DNA of 42,971 bases from a virus: the IMG/VR virus record IMGVR_UViG_3300006793_000074, positions 1-42,971 of that record; one strand, 5' to 3'. Below the pieces are notes generated by a model. The model saw nothing but the letters and a program-made list of their open reading frames with translations, ran no database searches and was not told where the DNA came from. The stretch's first letter is position 1. Each line of letters begins with the position of its first letter. Shown here piece by piece: positions 15,782 through 22,940 of this stretch. The translations under genes were made by a program, and so were the position numbers.

Positions 15782-16497
15782 TGAAATTTATAAAAGATTT
15801 AACAGAAGCAAGGGCGTTGCGAACAGAGCGTGGCCTAAAACTTAGTGCAGAACAGGTTGCAGAAAATATTTACTTGTCAGTGCTGTCGCTTCAAGCAATG
15901 CGTAATGATCCTAATACCGCAAGACAGGCAGCTGAATATGCAAGAAAGACTTTACAGTATCAAGACTTCAGCAATATTAGACAAACAGGCACCGACCTAC
16001 ACAATTGGGTAGCAGTGTTTAATAATCCTTCAAGATACGAAGCACAAATTGGCCCAGTAGGCAGAGCAAGTATGCCTATCTTACAGTTTAAGCGTTATCT
16101 TAGAGACGTAGCACAAGGTAAAAGTAATCCTAACTTTGATAAACAATTCCTCATGTCTTTAGAACGAAACTTGGGAGTTAGTAATGGTGGTTACAGCGCA
16201 GTAAGAAGATTGTTAAGTGACTGGCATAGATTATATGGCAGTGAACGTAAAACAAGTTCAACAAGACTGCTTCAAGCATTAAGAGCCAAAACACCTAAAA
16301 GTGATTTACGTGGATCATACGAAGGATTTATGCGTAAAGGCGGTTATGAACTTAAAGGTGCTAAGAATCCAGAACAAAGCAACAAGGGCTGGGTAAGCAC
16401 AGCAGCCGCTATTGGCGCAGGTGCTCTAGTGGGTACTGCAATAGGTAAATTTATGAAATCTGGAATTATGAAAGGTGGCCCAGTAACTAAACGTTGA
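15781..16497 (+). CDS. Basic virion-associated protein with capsid-targeting-type leader
   Basis: ATG 15781 overlaps the previous stop (TAATG) and gives 238 residues. The N-terminus MKFIKDLTE-A fits the (L/I)-x-E-(A/G/S) prohead protease site. The body is helical and rich in R and Q (RRLLSDWHRLYGSERK). The last 35 residues contain a glycine/alanine segment (AAAIGAGALVGTAIGKF) that looks like a membrane-inserting or glycine-zipper helix. Such a combination would suit an internal head protein that meets the membrane during DNA ejection. No known family was recognised. Confidence 0.65.
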   Translation: MKFIKDLTEARALRTERGLKLSAEQVAENIYLSVLSLQAMRNDPNTARQAAEYARKTLQYQDFSNIRQTGTDLHNWVAVFNNPSRYEAQIGPVGRASMPILQFKRYLRDVAQGKSNPNFDKQFLMSLERNLGVSNGGYSAVRRLLSDWHRLYGSERKTSSTRLLQALRAKTPKSDLRGSYEGFMRKGGYELKGAKNPEQSNKGWVSTAAAIGAGALVGTAIGKFMKSGIMKGGPVTKR

Positions 16498-16505
16498 CAG
16501 TTTAG

Positions 16506-16513
16506 TATAAATA
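16506..16513 (+). promoter_or_regulatory. T4-type late promoter box
   Basis: TATAAATA (perfect), 22 bases before ATG 16536, followed by TTAGGAG as ribosome-binding site. This is one of the best promoter-plus-RBS pairs in the window and implies heavy late expression. Confidence 0.8.
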
Positions 16514-16535
16514 GTAGTAAATTAGGAGATTAAAA

Positions 16536-16907
16536 ATGGCTTCAGTAACAAGAACAGTACCTGCATCATTTGGTCTTAGCACCAATTTTCTAGGTAAAAC
16601 ATTGGCACACTTAGATATTGATTTTGGCGCAGACGTTTCAGGAAAGCTAGGCCCAGCATCAGCAGTAGCATCTGCCATGGATGCAATTCAAGGCGCAGGC
16701 TTTAACATTGTAATTATTGGCGCACTACATAGTGCAGACAATAACCTTTCAGTATGTGTTGAGGGTGACTACGGTACAGATACATATGACGGCTCAAACA
16801 GTGAAACATTGGCCGCCCACTTAGAAGATGTTTTAATTGATTTGGGTACAGTCGATTCTGTAAACTTTGCATCAGCAACAGTAACAGCAAAAACATACGT
16901 TCTATAA
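16536..16907 (+). CDS. Small abundant late protein, probably virion structural
   Basis: A 123-residue, alanine/glycine/serine-rich, beta-patterned protein (MASVTRTVPAS at the start, FNIVIIGALHS mid-way). It has a perfect late promoter, a strong ribosome-binding site and its own terminator, the layout of a highly expressed single-gene unit. It resembles the protein at 17033 in size, MAS start and layout (an AI helix, an I.V..G strand, an LE..L helix, a final V-rich strand), so the two are likely paralogues. A capsid decoration or tail-associated role is inference. Confidence 0.65.
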   Translation: MASVTRTVPASFGLSTNFLGKTLAHLDIDFGADVSGKLGPASAVASAMDAIQGAGFNIVIIGALHSADNNLSVCVEGDYGTDTYDGSNSETLAAHLEDVLIDLGTVDSVNFASATVTAKTYVL

Positions 16908-16932
16908 TAGAAAATATACATTTTATTTAAAG

Positions 16933-16959
16933 GCGGGATAGAAATATCCCGCTTTTTTT
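16933..16959 (+). terminator. Rho-independent terminator with GAAA tetraloop
   Basis: GCGGGATA pairs perfectly with TATCCCGC around a GAAA tetraloop and is followed by seven T. This is a very stable terminator ending the 16536 gene. A 28-base stretch of it (16938-16965) recurs exactly at 17419-17446. Confidence 0.92.
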
Positions 16960-16965
16960 GTGACT
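16938..16965 (+). repeat. 28-bp intergenic direct repeat, copy 1
   Basis: These bases are identical to 17419-17446 and cover the terminator loop, right arm, T tract and GTGACT flank. The copies are 481 bases apart and each follows one of the two paralogous small genes, so gene and terminator were probably duplicated together. Confidence 0.85.
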
Positions 16966-16971
16966 GAACGG

Positions 16972-16979
16972 TATAAATA
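16972..16979 (+). promoter_or_regulatory. T4-type late promoter box
   Basis: TATAAATA (perfect), 12 bases after the T tract of the upstream terminator and 53 bases before ATG 17033. The leader carries a hairpin and an AAAGGAG site. The 8-mer ACGGTATA occurs at 16968 overlapping the box and again at 16986. Confidence 0.8.
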
Positions 16980-16988
16980 CTAGTAACG

Positions 16989-17006
16989 GTATAGAGGAAT
17001 CTATAC
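16989..17006 (+). other. 5' leader hairpin of a late mRNA
   Basis: GTATAG and CTATAC form a perfect 6-bp stem with a 6-base loop within a few bases of the predicted late transcription start. A 5'-terminal hairpin would protect the mRNA from decay, in keeping with a heavily expressed product. Confidence 0.5.
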
Positions 17007-17032
17007 ATTACAAGATAAAGGAGATTATAAAA

Positions 17033-17359
17033 ATGGCAAGTTTAACAAACCCAGCTTATGCAAGAGCACAAGACGACAGTGAATACCTAGGCCGTGACAT
17101 CGTATGGTTATGTTCAACAGGCGGTGACTTCACAACAGATACAGATACACAACTAGCACTAGAAGCAATCGCACAACACGCTACAATTGAAGTTGTAGGC
17201 ACAGTGGCAGCAGCTGGCTTCGTAGTAGGTGTTTCAGGCGCACACGCTCACATTGCAGCCGGTACAGGCGCAGTATGGACAGCACTAGAAGCACGTCTAG
17301 ACGCAATCCAAGCACAAACACTATCAGTAAAAACAATTACAGGTGTTGGCTTAGCTTAA
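17033..17359 (+). CDS. Small abundant late protein, paralogue of the 16536 product
   Basis: A 108-residue Ala/Thr/Val/Gly-rich protein with few charged residues after the first 40. The start MASLTNPAYARAQDD resembles the 27641 product (MAYFPTASYARDRGQD), while the rest parallels the 16536 product. Strong expression is predicted from a perfect late promoter, AAAGGAG ribosome-binding site, a 5' hairpin and a dedicated terminator. Codons are uniform (GCA for alanine, ACA for threonine), fitting a highly translated gene. Probably a virion surface or decoration protein, but no family was recognised. Confidence 0.65.
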   Translation: MASLTNPAYARAQDDSEYLGRDIVWLCSTGGDFTTDTDTQLALEAIAQHATIEVVGTVAAAGFVVGVSGAHAHIAAGTGAVWTALEARLDAIQAQTLSVKTITGVGLA

Positions 17360-17410
17360 TTCTTAGCGTAAAATCACAGTTTTTAGCATTGCTAGAAACT
17401 ACTTACAAGA

Positions 17411-17440
17411 AAAGCGGAATAGAAATATCCCGCTTTTTTT
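17411..17440 (+). terminator. Rho-independent terminator, near-copy of the one at 16933
   Basis: AAGCGGAATA and TATCCCGCTT pair around the same GAAA loop, with one A-C mismatch where the left arm has drifted from GGGATA, followed by a T tract. The right arm, loop and flank are identical to the first copy. Confidence 0.88.
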
Positions 17441-17446
17441 GTGACT
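17419..17446 (+). repeat. 28-bp intergenic direct repeat, copy 2
   Basis: Second copy of the terminator repeat described at 16938. After GTGACT the two copies diverge: the first leads into a perfect late promoter, this one into TAAATAATAC before the next gene. Confidence 0.85.
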
Positions 17447-17492
17447 AAATAATACTTGCTAAATATAATAGTAGCATATTATAGGTATACAT

Positions 17493-18050
17493 ATGGAAAA
17501 TGTAAGAGAACATGGATTTACGGGAGCCGGCAGGTTTGGAAGCGGCGTGGGCGAATTCTTTACAGTATATACGTTAATTGACATTACAATGACAGGCGTA
17601 GTCGCACAATATAGATCTAATCTTCCTGCTTTTGTTGATGACGCTAAACAAATTATCAATAATCAAGAATCTTGGATTAGAAGCCGTGGGCAACAAAGCA
17701 ATTTAGAAACTCTTATACAAACTATTAGTTTACGTGGTAATCCTATGTACATAGAAACTCCACGTAAATATTCTATAGAAGATGTCATAGACTTAGACTT
17801 TGGTTCTTCTTTTAAAAAACAACATGTTTTTTGGGTAACGTCCTTTACAGTAGAACAACCTGGACTTTACTTGGAGCGCGGACAAGAACACATACCTGGC
17901 TCTGGGTTATTGAACGACTTGGCAAATGTTCCAGTTATTTTAGGCTTAACAGAATCGGCTAGTATAAAAACACCCATTTGGGACACGACAAGTGCAAAAA
18001 ACAAAAATATCTACATAACTTCGTCTGATAAACTATCAGTTAATTTCTAA
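17493..18050 (+). CDS. Probable structural protein of unknown type
   Basis: A 185-residue soluble protein with a glycine-rich start (GFTGAGRFGSGVGEFF), a hydrophobic mid-section and beta-rich C-terminal half (VFWVTSFTVEQPGLYLERGQ). There is no enzyme motif. It stands alone between a terminator and a 134-base spacer, with only a weak promoter-like sequence upstream (TAAATATAATAG about 35 bases before ATG) and no ribosome-binding site. Placement among late genes suggests a virion protein; the family is not recognised. Confidence 0.55.
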   Translation: MENVREHGFTGAGRFGSGVGEFFTVYTLIDITMTGVVAQYRSNLPAFVDDAKQIINNQESWIRSRGQQSNLETLIQTISLRGNPMYIETPRKYSIEDVIDLDFGSSFKKQHVFWVTSFTVEQPGLYLERGQEHIPGSGLLNDLANVPVILGLTESASIKTPIWDTTSAKNKNIYITSSDKLSVNF

Positions 18051-18074
18051 TACCTGTTTGCTTAAATACAGTAC

Positions 18075-18154
18075 TAGGCAAAGACTTAGGCTCATTTTAG
18101 GCGAAATGAAAAGGCATATTAAAAGGCACATAAATATAGGGCGGGCGGTAGGCA
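18075..18154 (+). repeat. Phased TAGGC/AAGGC array in the spacer
   Basis: In the 134-base spacer, short motifs TAGGC or AAGGC occur at 18075, 18087, 18098, 18111 and 18123, a variant TAGGGC at 18137 and TAGGC again at 18149. Steps are 12, 11, 13, 12, 14 and 12 bases, close to but slightly over one helical turn. The late-type box CATAAATA (18129-18136) lies inside. It could be a protein-binding array. Confidence 0.55.
18129..18136 (+). promoter_or_regulatory. Late-promoter-like box inside the phased array
   Basis: CATAAATA, one base from the late consensus, 48 bases before ATG 18185. A ribosome-binding site (AGGAAGGA) lies just before that ATG. Confidence 0.5.
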
Positions 18155-18184
18155 ATTGTTGTATTATACATTTAGGAAGGACTT

Positions 18185-18439
18185 ATGCCATCAGAAATTG
18201 AAAAGCAGAGCCTTGAGGCACACGTAGAAATTTGCTCAGAACGATACGGGTATCTGGAGGAGAACATGGAACGAATCGAAAGTCGTTTAACTATTATTGA
18301 ACAACAACTCGATGAAATTAGGCATAATTTACTTATTAGCGAGAAAAATAAATACAAATCAATGTGGGTTTTAAGTGGATCAGTTATTGCCGCACTATTT
18401 TCAGCAGTAATCTATCTATTAACACAAGCTACATTATAA
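18185..18439 (+). CDS. Coiled-coil plus C-terminal membrane anchor, holin/XhlA-like
   Basis: An 84-residue protein: residues 5-55 form a charged coiled coil (ENMERIESRLTIIEQQLDEIRHNL) and residues about 60-80 a single membrane helix (WVLSGSVIAALFSAVIYLL) at the very C-terminus. This order is typical of XhlA-type haemolysin/holin accessories and of some small phage membrane proteins. AGGAAGGA lies 6 bases before ATG. A role in lysis is inference; the lysozyme gene is 6 kb away. Confidence 0.6.
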   Translation: MPSEIEKQSLEAHVEICSERYGYLEENMERIESRLTIIEQQLDEIRHNLLISEKNKYKSMWVLSGSVIAALFSAVIYLLTQATL

Positions 18440-18448
18440 ATTATCTAA

Positions 18449-19615
18449 ATGAAATATAAGAAATATCGAACCACTTCGAAGTGGACAAAAGGATTTTGGG
18501 ATCCTAGTTTGGCACCCCTCTCTTCATCAATTTCACAGTGTGATATATACGAAAATTATTTACAAGATTCCGATCGCACATATAGTTTTGACTTTTTTGA
18601 TACAGACAGCTTTGTAGCCAATTCGCTGTGGCAGGATAAAACAATTAATTATACCTTTAATGCACACGGTTATCGCGGACCGTCTTTTAATTCTAATAAA
18701 AAAATAAAAATAATTACTATTGGATGCAGTCATGTGTTTGGAACAGGCATAGATGACAGTAGTACTTGGGCAGAGCAACTTAAACAATTAATTATGCAAT
18801 ACTACACTGATGACGTAGAAGTGTTTAATCTAGGCACGCCTGGTGCAAGTTCTGATTTAAATACAGCACAATTATACCAATTAATAAACGTTATTAAACC
18901 AAATATTGTATTTTGGATGCCTCCAAATTGGAGAAGATATGATATTGGAAAAAAATCTCATACATTGTTACACTCTGGCGATATTTTTGAAGTGCCGAAA
19001 GACCAATTTGAACACGAAATGCTAACTGTATTTCCTGCTATCTTAGACTCAGACGAGATGAGTAAAGATAAAAATATACTTAATTATTCTTTATATGGAT
19101 CTTTGGACGCCCAAACGAGGTATCAAAATTTTTCTAGAAACTTTTCTATTGTACGAGATATGTGTGAGTTCAACAATATAAAACTATTTTCTTTTACTAA
19201 TTTTCATCAATTTAGAAGTTTGTTTGAGAAAATAATTATAATGCATACAGATCTTTTGTCTGATATTATTCAGTATTTAGATTATTGTAGTTCATACACC
19301 TATGCAAGTACTGCTTCCCATTTTTATGATAATCTATCCCAAGAAGATGCTTTATTAGACTATTACCTAATAAATTCCCAAAAGAATATCATAGCCTATA
19401 ATGCGTTATGTGTTAAACAAGCTATGGTTTGTTTTTATAAAGATGTTAATAAAGGAGTTTACAATGAATACCTTGACGGAATTGGAAATGATTCGATGCA
19501 TCCAAAACTATTAGCCAGAGATAACGCACATAATGGACACTTTTTTAATACATCTCTAGCCAAAATGTCGTACGATATAGTTAAAGAAGACATTGCTAAA
19601 CTGCTAAATACATAA
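18449..19615 (+). CDS. SGNH/GDSL-type hydrolase
   Basis: A 388-residue protein with SGNH blocks: block I GCSHVFGTG with the nucleophile S94, block II NLGTPGASS with glycine near 129, block III region FWMPPN (about 155) and block V NDSMHP with D348 and H351. The family contains esterases and acetylhydrolases; in phages they can remove acetyl groups from surface polysaccharides. No signal peptide. The gene starts 9 bases after the coiled-coil gene, with TATAAATT 6 bases before ATG overlapping the previous stop. The substrate is unknown. Confidence 0.7.
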   Translation: MKYKKYRTTSKWTKGFWDPSLAPLSSSISQCDIYENYLQDSDRTYSFDFFDTDSFVANSLWQDKTINYTFNAHGYRGPSFNSNKKIKIITIGCSHVFGTGIDDSSTWAEQLKQLIMQYYTDDVEVFNLGTPGASSDLNTAQLYQLINVIKPNIVFWMPPNWRRYDIGKKSHTLLHSGDIFEVPKDQFEHEMLTVFPAILDSDEMSKDKNILNYSLYGSLDAQTRYQNFSRNFSIVRDMCEFNNIKLFSFTNFHQFRSLFEKIIIMHTDLLSDIIQYLDYCSSYTYASTASHFYDNLSQEDALLDYYLINSQKNIIAYNALCVKQAMVCFYKDVNKGVYNEYLDGIGNDSMHPKLLARDNAHNGHFFNTSLAKMSYDIVKEDIAKLLNT

Positions 19616-19617
19616 CA

Positions 19618-19890
19618 ATGTATTTAGAAGAACTTTATAATATAGCAGAAACAAAAATGGCATGGCAACGACAAGGTAATAAACTTGTTCGTAAATATCG
19701 CTGTACGGCTGGTAGACGCAAGGGTCGTATTGTGGGTAAGCCTGCTCAGTGTTTTGCCGCTCCAGATATTAAAAAGCGTTTTAGATTAAAAATGACTAAA
19801 GCAAAATTAGGAGCAAGAATAGCAAGAAAGGCCGCAAGAACAAAGAGAACTAATCCAGCAAGTATTATGAAGCAAAGGTTAAACAAATGA
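19618..19890 (+). CDS. Small very basic two-cysteine protein, candidate internal DNA-binding protein
   Basis: A 90-residue protein with over a quarter Lys/Arg. The N-terminus MYLEELYNIAE-T looks like a capsid-targeting leader with an I-A-E site. The body holds a two-cysteine unit (KYRCTAGRRKGRI, then PAQCF) and a basic tail (ARKAARTKRTNPAS). DNA binding inside the capsid would fit; no family is proven. It follows the hydrolase gene by 2 bases and its stop overlaps the ATG of the next gene (ATGA), starting a run of similar proteins. Confidence 0.65.
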   Translation: MYLEELYNIAETKMAWQRQGNKLVRKYRCTAGRRKGRIVGKPAQCFAAPDIKKRFRLKMTKAKLGARIARKAARTKRTNPASIMKQRLNK

Positions 19891-20510
19891 AACTAGCAGA
19901 ACTATTTGAAGCGCAATACCAAATTGCTGGCCCTGTAAGAGGAGATGAAGTTCCGCTAATCGGTAATCAAGGAGACTCTACAGAAATTGTAGTTGATCTT
20001 AGAGATAAGCGAATTGATATGGATAATGTTGGTGGCGTTGTTATTAGACCTAAATACACAGAAGCAGAACAAACAAGATTTATACAAAAACAAATGCCGC
20101 CTGGCACTCCATTTATGGTTGCCCAACCAGGTGGTGGAAAGGCACAATATCAGGTTGTGCGTACACAAGGCAATATGATCATTGCGACAGATCCTAATAG
20201 TCCAGATGGTGCGGAAGTAAGAATACAAGGAATGAACTATTACATTGATGTTGATAATTCATCTGGTATGATACACTTTGAAGATGAGAGATCACGAGCA
20301 GAAAAGTATAGAGTTATTGGTGAACTTGCACGAAAGAAAGCAACAGTAACTGTAGAAAGTTATGAACTAGAAGAAGGCGAGAAAGACGCTTGCTACCGTA
20401 AAGTAAAGTCGCGTTACAAAATTTGGCCAAGTGCTTACGCAAGTGGCGCACTAGTAAAATGTCGCAAAGTTGGCGCAAAGAACTGGGGCAACAAGAGTAA
20501 GAAAAAATAA
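19887..20510 (+). CDS. Leader-bearing protein with DUF5872-like C-terminal module
   Basis: A 207-residue protein. The N-terminus MKLAELFE-A matches the L-x-E-A processing pattern. Residues 10-160 are beta-rich with no known motif. The last 45 residues contain ACYRKVKSRYKIWPSAYASG followed by ALVKCRKVGAKNWG, a module with two cysteines and many K/R that recurs in marine phages and giant viruses (DUF5872-like). The start overlaps the previous stop as ATGA. A packaged, nucleic-acid-binding protein is the favoured reading. Confidence 0.65.
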   Translation: MKLAELFEAQYQIAGPVRGDEVPLIGNQGDSTEIVVDLRDKRIDMDNVGGVVIRPKYTEAEQTRFIQKQMPPGTPFMVAQPGGGKAQYQVVRTQGNMIIATDPNSPDGAEVRIQGMNYYIDVDNSSGMIHFEDERSRAEKYRVIGELARKKATVTVESYELEEGEKDACYRKVKSRYKIWPSAYASGALVKCRKVGAKNWGNKSKKK

Positions 20511-20522
20511 GACCAAACTCTA

Positions 20523-21131
20523 ATGCGTGAATTGTACGATGATACAGAAGAAGATGTATATTGGAAAAACGCAGATCCGGAAGAACTTTGGGTATACGAC
20601 AAACTAATTTTATCACGTAAACTTGGATATAAGTGTGGGCCAGCGGGTATAGATGTGTCTGAGCCTGGATGGTATATTGTTCGCCCAATAATGAATATTG
20701 TGGGGTTAGGATTAAACGCTAGAAAAGTATACCTTTCGAAATATACAGTAGATCTTGACCCTGGGCATTTTTATTGTGAATGGTTTGAAGGTAGGCATTT
20801 ATCAATAGATTATGCGTATGGAAAACAAGTTCTTTGCGTAGAAGGGTTTAAGAAAGAAACTACACTTATACAGTGGGATAAATGGGCAATAATGCCTGAT
20901 AAAATTCCGTTGCCTAGCATATTAAAACAATTTGCCAATAAACCTAAATTAAACTGTGAATTTATAGGTGGAAAATTGATTGAAGCACACTTTAGATCTA
21001 ATCCAGATTTTACATACAATAATTCAGAGTTTATTCCAGTGTGGCCTAACCAAAGTAAGATACCACCTCAAGGATATAAATATATAAAATGTCCAGAATT
21101 TAATGGGCGCATAGGTGCATTTATAAAATGA
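20523..21131 (+). CDS. Unknown phage protein, ATP-grasp-like flavour
   Basis: A 202-residue protein with GWYIVRPIMNIVGLGLNA (about 57-74) and GHFYCEWFEGRHLSIDY (about 87-103). A VRP..N..G.G loop followed by an E-rich beta strand recalls ATP-grasp proteins, but the full set of ATP-binding residues cannot be traced, so this is only a hint. It lacks the leader motif of its neighbours. The last bases overlap the next start (ATGA), so it is co-translated with leader-bearing genes on both sides. Confidence 0.5.
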   Translation: MRELYDDTEEDVYWKNADPEELWVYDKLILSRKLGYKCGPAGIDVSEPGWYIVRPIMNIVGLGLNARKVYLSKYTVDLDPGHFYCEWFEGRHLSIDYAYGKQVLCVEGFKKETTLIQWDKWAIMPDKIPLPSILKQFANKPKLNCEFIGGKLIEAHFRSNPDFTYNNSEFIPVWPNQSKIPPQGYKYIKCPEFNGRIGAFIK

Positions 21132-21886
21132 AAATTAGTGAAATTATTACAGAAAACTATAGTAATTGGGATCATCAAGAACCAGCAGATTACAGTTTAC
21201 AATTAGAAAAAACATTTGGTGAACCAGATGAGATGACCGACGAGCAAACTGTTTGGCACAATATTGATGGATTTAAACGTGTAGTATGCAGAGATGAATA
21301 TATCTTACATGGATCACCTGCACCACATTATGACTTTGTATACTGTTATGTTGACTTAGAAGTACCAGAAGAACTAAGTGACGAACTAGCAAAATGCAGT
21401 GGAAGTATACTAATTGATCATCTAAAGAATGAAGTAGGCGCACGTTGTGGTAGCCTTACAGCAAACGCAACTACACTAAATTTTGTAATGGATGTAGTAG
21501 CAGGCAGAGTAGATCCAGTTAAAGAAGAATATGAAAGACGCATACTTGGTATGAAGAAACAGTTTAAAGATGGTGAACGCTATAAATTAGACTGGTGGCC
21601 TGATGAGTCCGACGATGCAGATCCAGAGAATCCATATTACGCAGAAAGTGTTAATGAAGACTTAAAGAAATGGTTTGATGAGAAGTGGGTACGCTTTGGC
21701 CCTGACGGAAAAATCCGTGGTGACTGCGCTAGGGGAAGTAAAGGCGAGGGCAAGCCAAAATGCTTACCACAAAAGAAAGCACACGCATTAGGCAAGAAGG
21801 GTCGTAAGACAGCTGCCAACCGTAAGCGTAGGAAAGACCCAAACAAAAACAGAAAGGGTAAAGCAAAAAATGTTGCTACAAAATAA
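21128..21886 (+). CDS. Leader-bearing protein with basic two-cysteine C-terminal module
   Basis: A 252-residue protein. The leader is MKISEIITE-N. Residues 15-185 are acidic and mixed alpha/beta, unrecognised. The last 70 residues form a separate very basic module: KWVRFGPDGKIRGDCARGSK, then GEGKPKCLPQKKAHALGKKG and a tail of K, R and N. The DC..(12)..KC cysteine pair with basic tail resembles C-terminal modules seen in several cyanophage proteins. DNA binding is likely from charge. It sits between coupled neighbours, 2 bases before the GNAT/ParB-like gene. Confidence 0.65.
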   Translation: MKISEIITENYSNWDHQEPADYSLQLEKTFGEPDEMTDEQTVWHNIDGFKRVVCRDEYILHGSPAPHYDFVYCYVDLEVPEELSDELAKCSGSILIDHLKNEVGARCGSLTANATTLNFVMDVVAGRVDPVKEEYERRILGMKKQFKDGERYKLDWWPDESDDADPENPYYAESVNEDLKKWFDEKWVRFGPDGKIRGDCARGSKGEGKPKCLPQKKAHALGKKGRKTAANRKRRKDPNKNRKGKAKNVATK

Positions 21887-21888
21887 CT

Positions 21889-22938
21889 ATGAGAGCAACA
21901 GAATTTATAAACGAAGCAGTAGGCATTATTACAAAACAAAACGCTACAAAAGACGCTCCAATTGGAAGCGAGTTTGCTAATGTTAAAAAGTTAGGACTTG
22001 GTAGCGGAAAGCCAAAACTACCTACAAACGAAAACTTTGCTGACGGTAAGCAGTTTCGCGTAACCAAACAAAAAAATGGTTTTACTGTAGACTTATACGT
22101 AGACGGTAACCACGCAGGACAATATACACATACACGTAACGAAGATAATGTGCGTAACTTTGCAGAAATATTCCCAGAGTTTCGTAATAAAGGACACGGC
22201 GGCATGCTATTGTTAAAAGCAATAGCCACAGCAGACGATTTAGGTATGGACTTTGAAGAAGATTCACACAGTCTTACACCTGCTATGAGCAGATTATATG
22301 ATGAACTAGATGGCTCAGGTTTAATTTATGGTGGCGGTGGTGCTTGGACAATTAGTCCAACTGGTGAAGATGCTCTAGACGAATACCTAAGCGAAAACTT
22401 TAAAGACGGTAAAGTAAAAGGTAAGAAAGAAGTTTGGGAATCAGTAACTCCATTTGAAATCTTTAATCTGATTTCTAACATTCATACAGGACACAACGAC
22501 ATTGAAACGGACGAAGAGTTTCAGCAGTGGGTTGATTCTTTTGACAGATACGAACTCAAAGATATTCCGTTGTCTAAACTGACAGTGTCGCCATCAAACA
22601 TTAATCCAGACAAAGCAAAGTCTTATATAAAACAAAAGAATTCGCCGCCAATTGTAGTAGACGGTACAAACTATTGGATTATTGATGGACATCATCGTGT
22701 TGAAGCCGCATTGGCACGTGGTGACAAAACCATTAAAGGTTATGTTGGATTGAATGACCTTGACGAAAACTTTAAAGACGGTAAAGTAAAAGGTAAAAGC
22801 CGCCCAGGCAGAGTAAAACGTGCCGGCGCAAGTTGTAAAGGTTCTATAAGCAGCCTTAGGGCAAAAGCAAAAAAGTATAGCGGTGAGAAAGGCAAAATGT
22901 ATCACTGGTGTGCTAACATGAAATCAGGTAAAAAATAA
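21889..22938 (+). CDS. GNAT acetyltransferase-like / ParB-like chimera with leader and basic module
   Basis: A 349-residue mosaic. 1-10: leader MRATEFINE-A, a perfect processing-type site. About 55-160: GNAT-like fold with the acetyl-CoA loop FRNKGHGG (98-105). 168-179: linker ENFKDGKVKGK. About 222-290: ParB/sulfiredoxin-like domain with LTVSPSNINP and IIDGHHRVEAAL (264-275). 292-303: the linker again. 304-349: basic module RPGRVKRAGASC then YHWCANMKSGKK with C316 and C341. The linker repeat is exact at DNA level (33 bp), suggesting the ParB part was inserted by recombination. Activities are inferred from motifs only. Confidence 0.7.
   Translation: MRATEFINEAVGIITKQNATKDAPIGSEFANVKKLGLGSGKPKLPTNENFADGKQFRVTKQKNGFTVDLYVDGNHAGQYTHTRNEDNVRNFAEIFPEFRNKGHGGMLLLKAIATADDLGMDFEEDSHSLTPAMSRLYDELDGSGLIYGGGGAWTISPTGEDALDEYLSENFKDGKVKGKKEVWESVTPFEIFNLISNIHTGHNDIETDEEFQQWVDSFDRYELKDIPLSKLTVSPSNINPDKAKSYIKQKNSPPIVVDGTNYWIIDGHHRVEAALARGDKTIKGYVGLNDLDENFKDGKVKGKSRPGRVKRAGASCKGSISSLRAKAKKYSGEKGKMYHWCANMKSGKK
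22392..22424 (+). repeat. 33-bp direct repeat in the chimera gene, copy 1
   Basis: Identical to 22764-22796; encodes the ENFKDGKVKGK linker after the GNAT-like domain. The copies are 372 bases apart, a multiple of three, and flank the ParB-like domain, so recombination between them would remove that domain in frame. Confidence 0.9.
22764..22796 (+). repeat. 33-bp direct repeat in the chimera gene, copy 2
   Basis: Second exact copy, encoding the linker before the C-terminal basic two-cysteine module. See the copy at 22392. Confidence 0.9.
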
Positions 22939-22940
22939 TT

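Noticed and set aside
18106-18201. 31-codon open frame in the phased spacer
   Set aside because: No ribosome-binding site, odd composition, and it overlaps the better-supported 18185 start.
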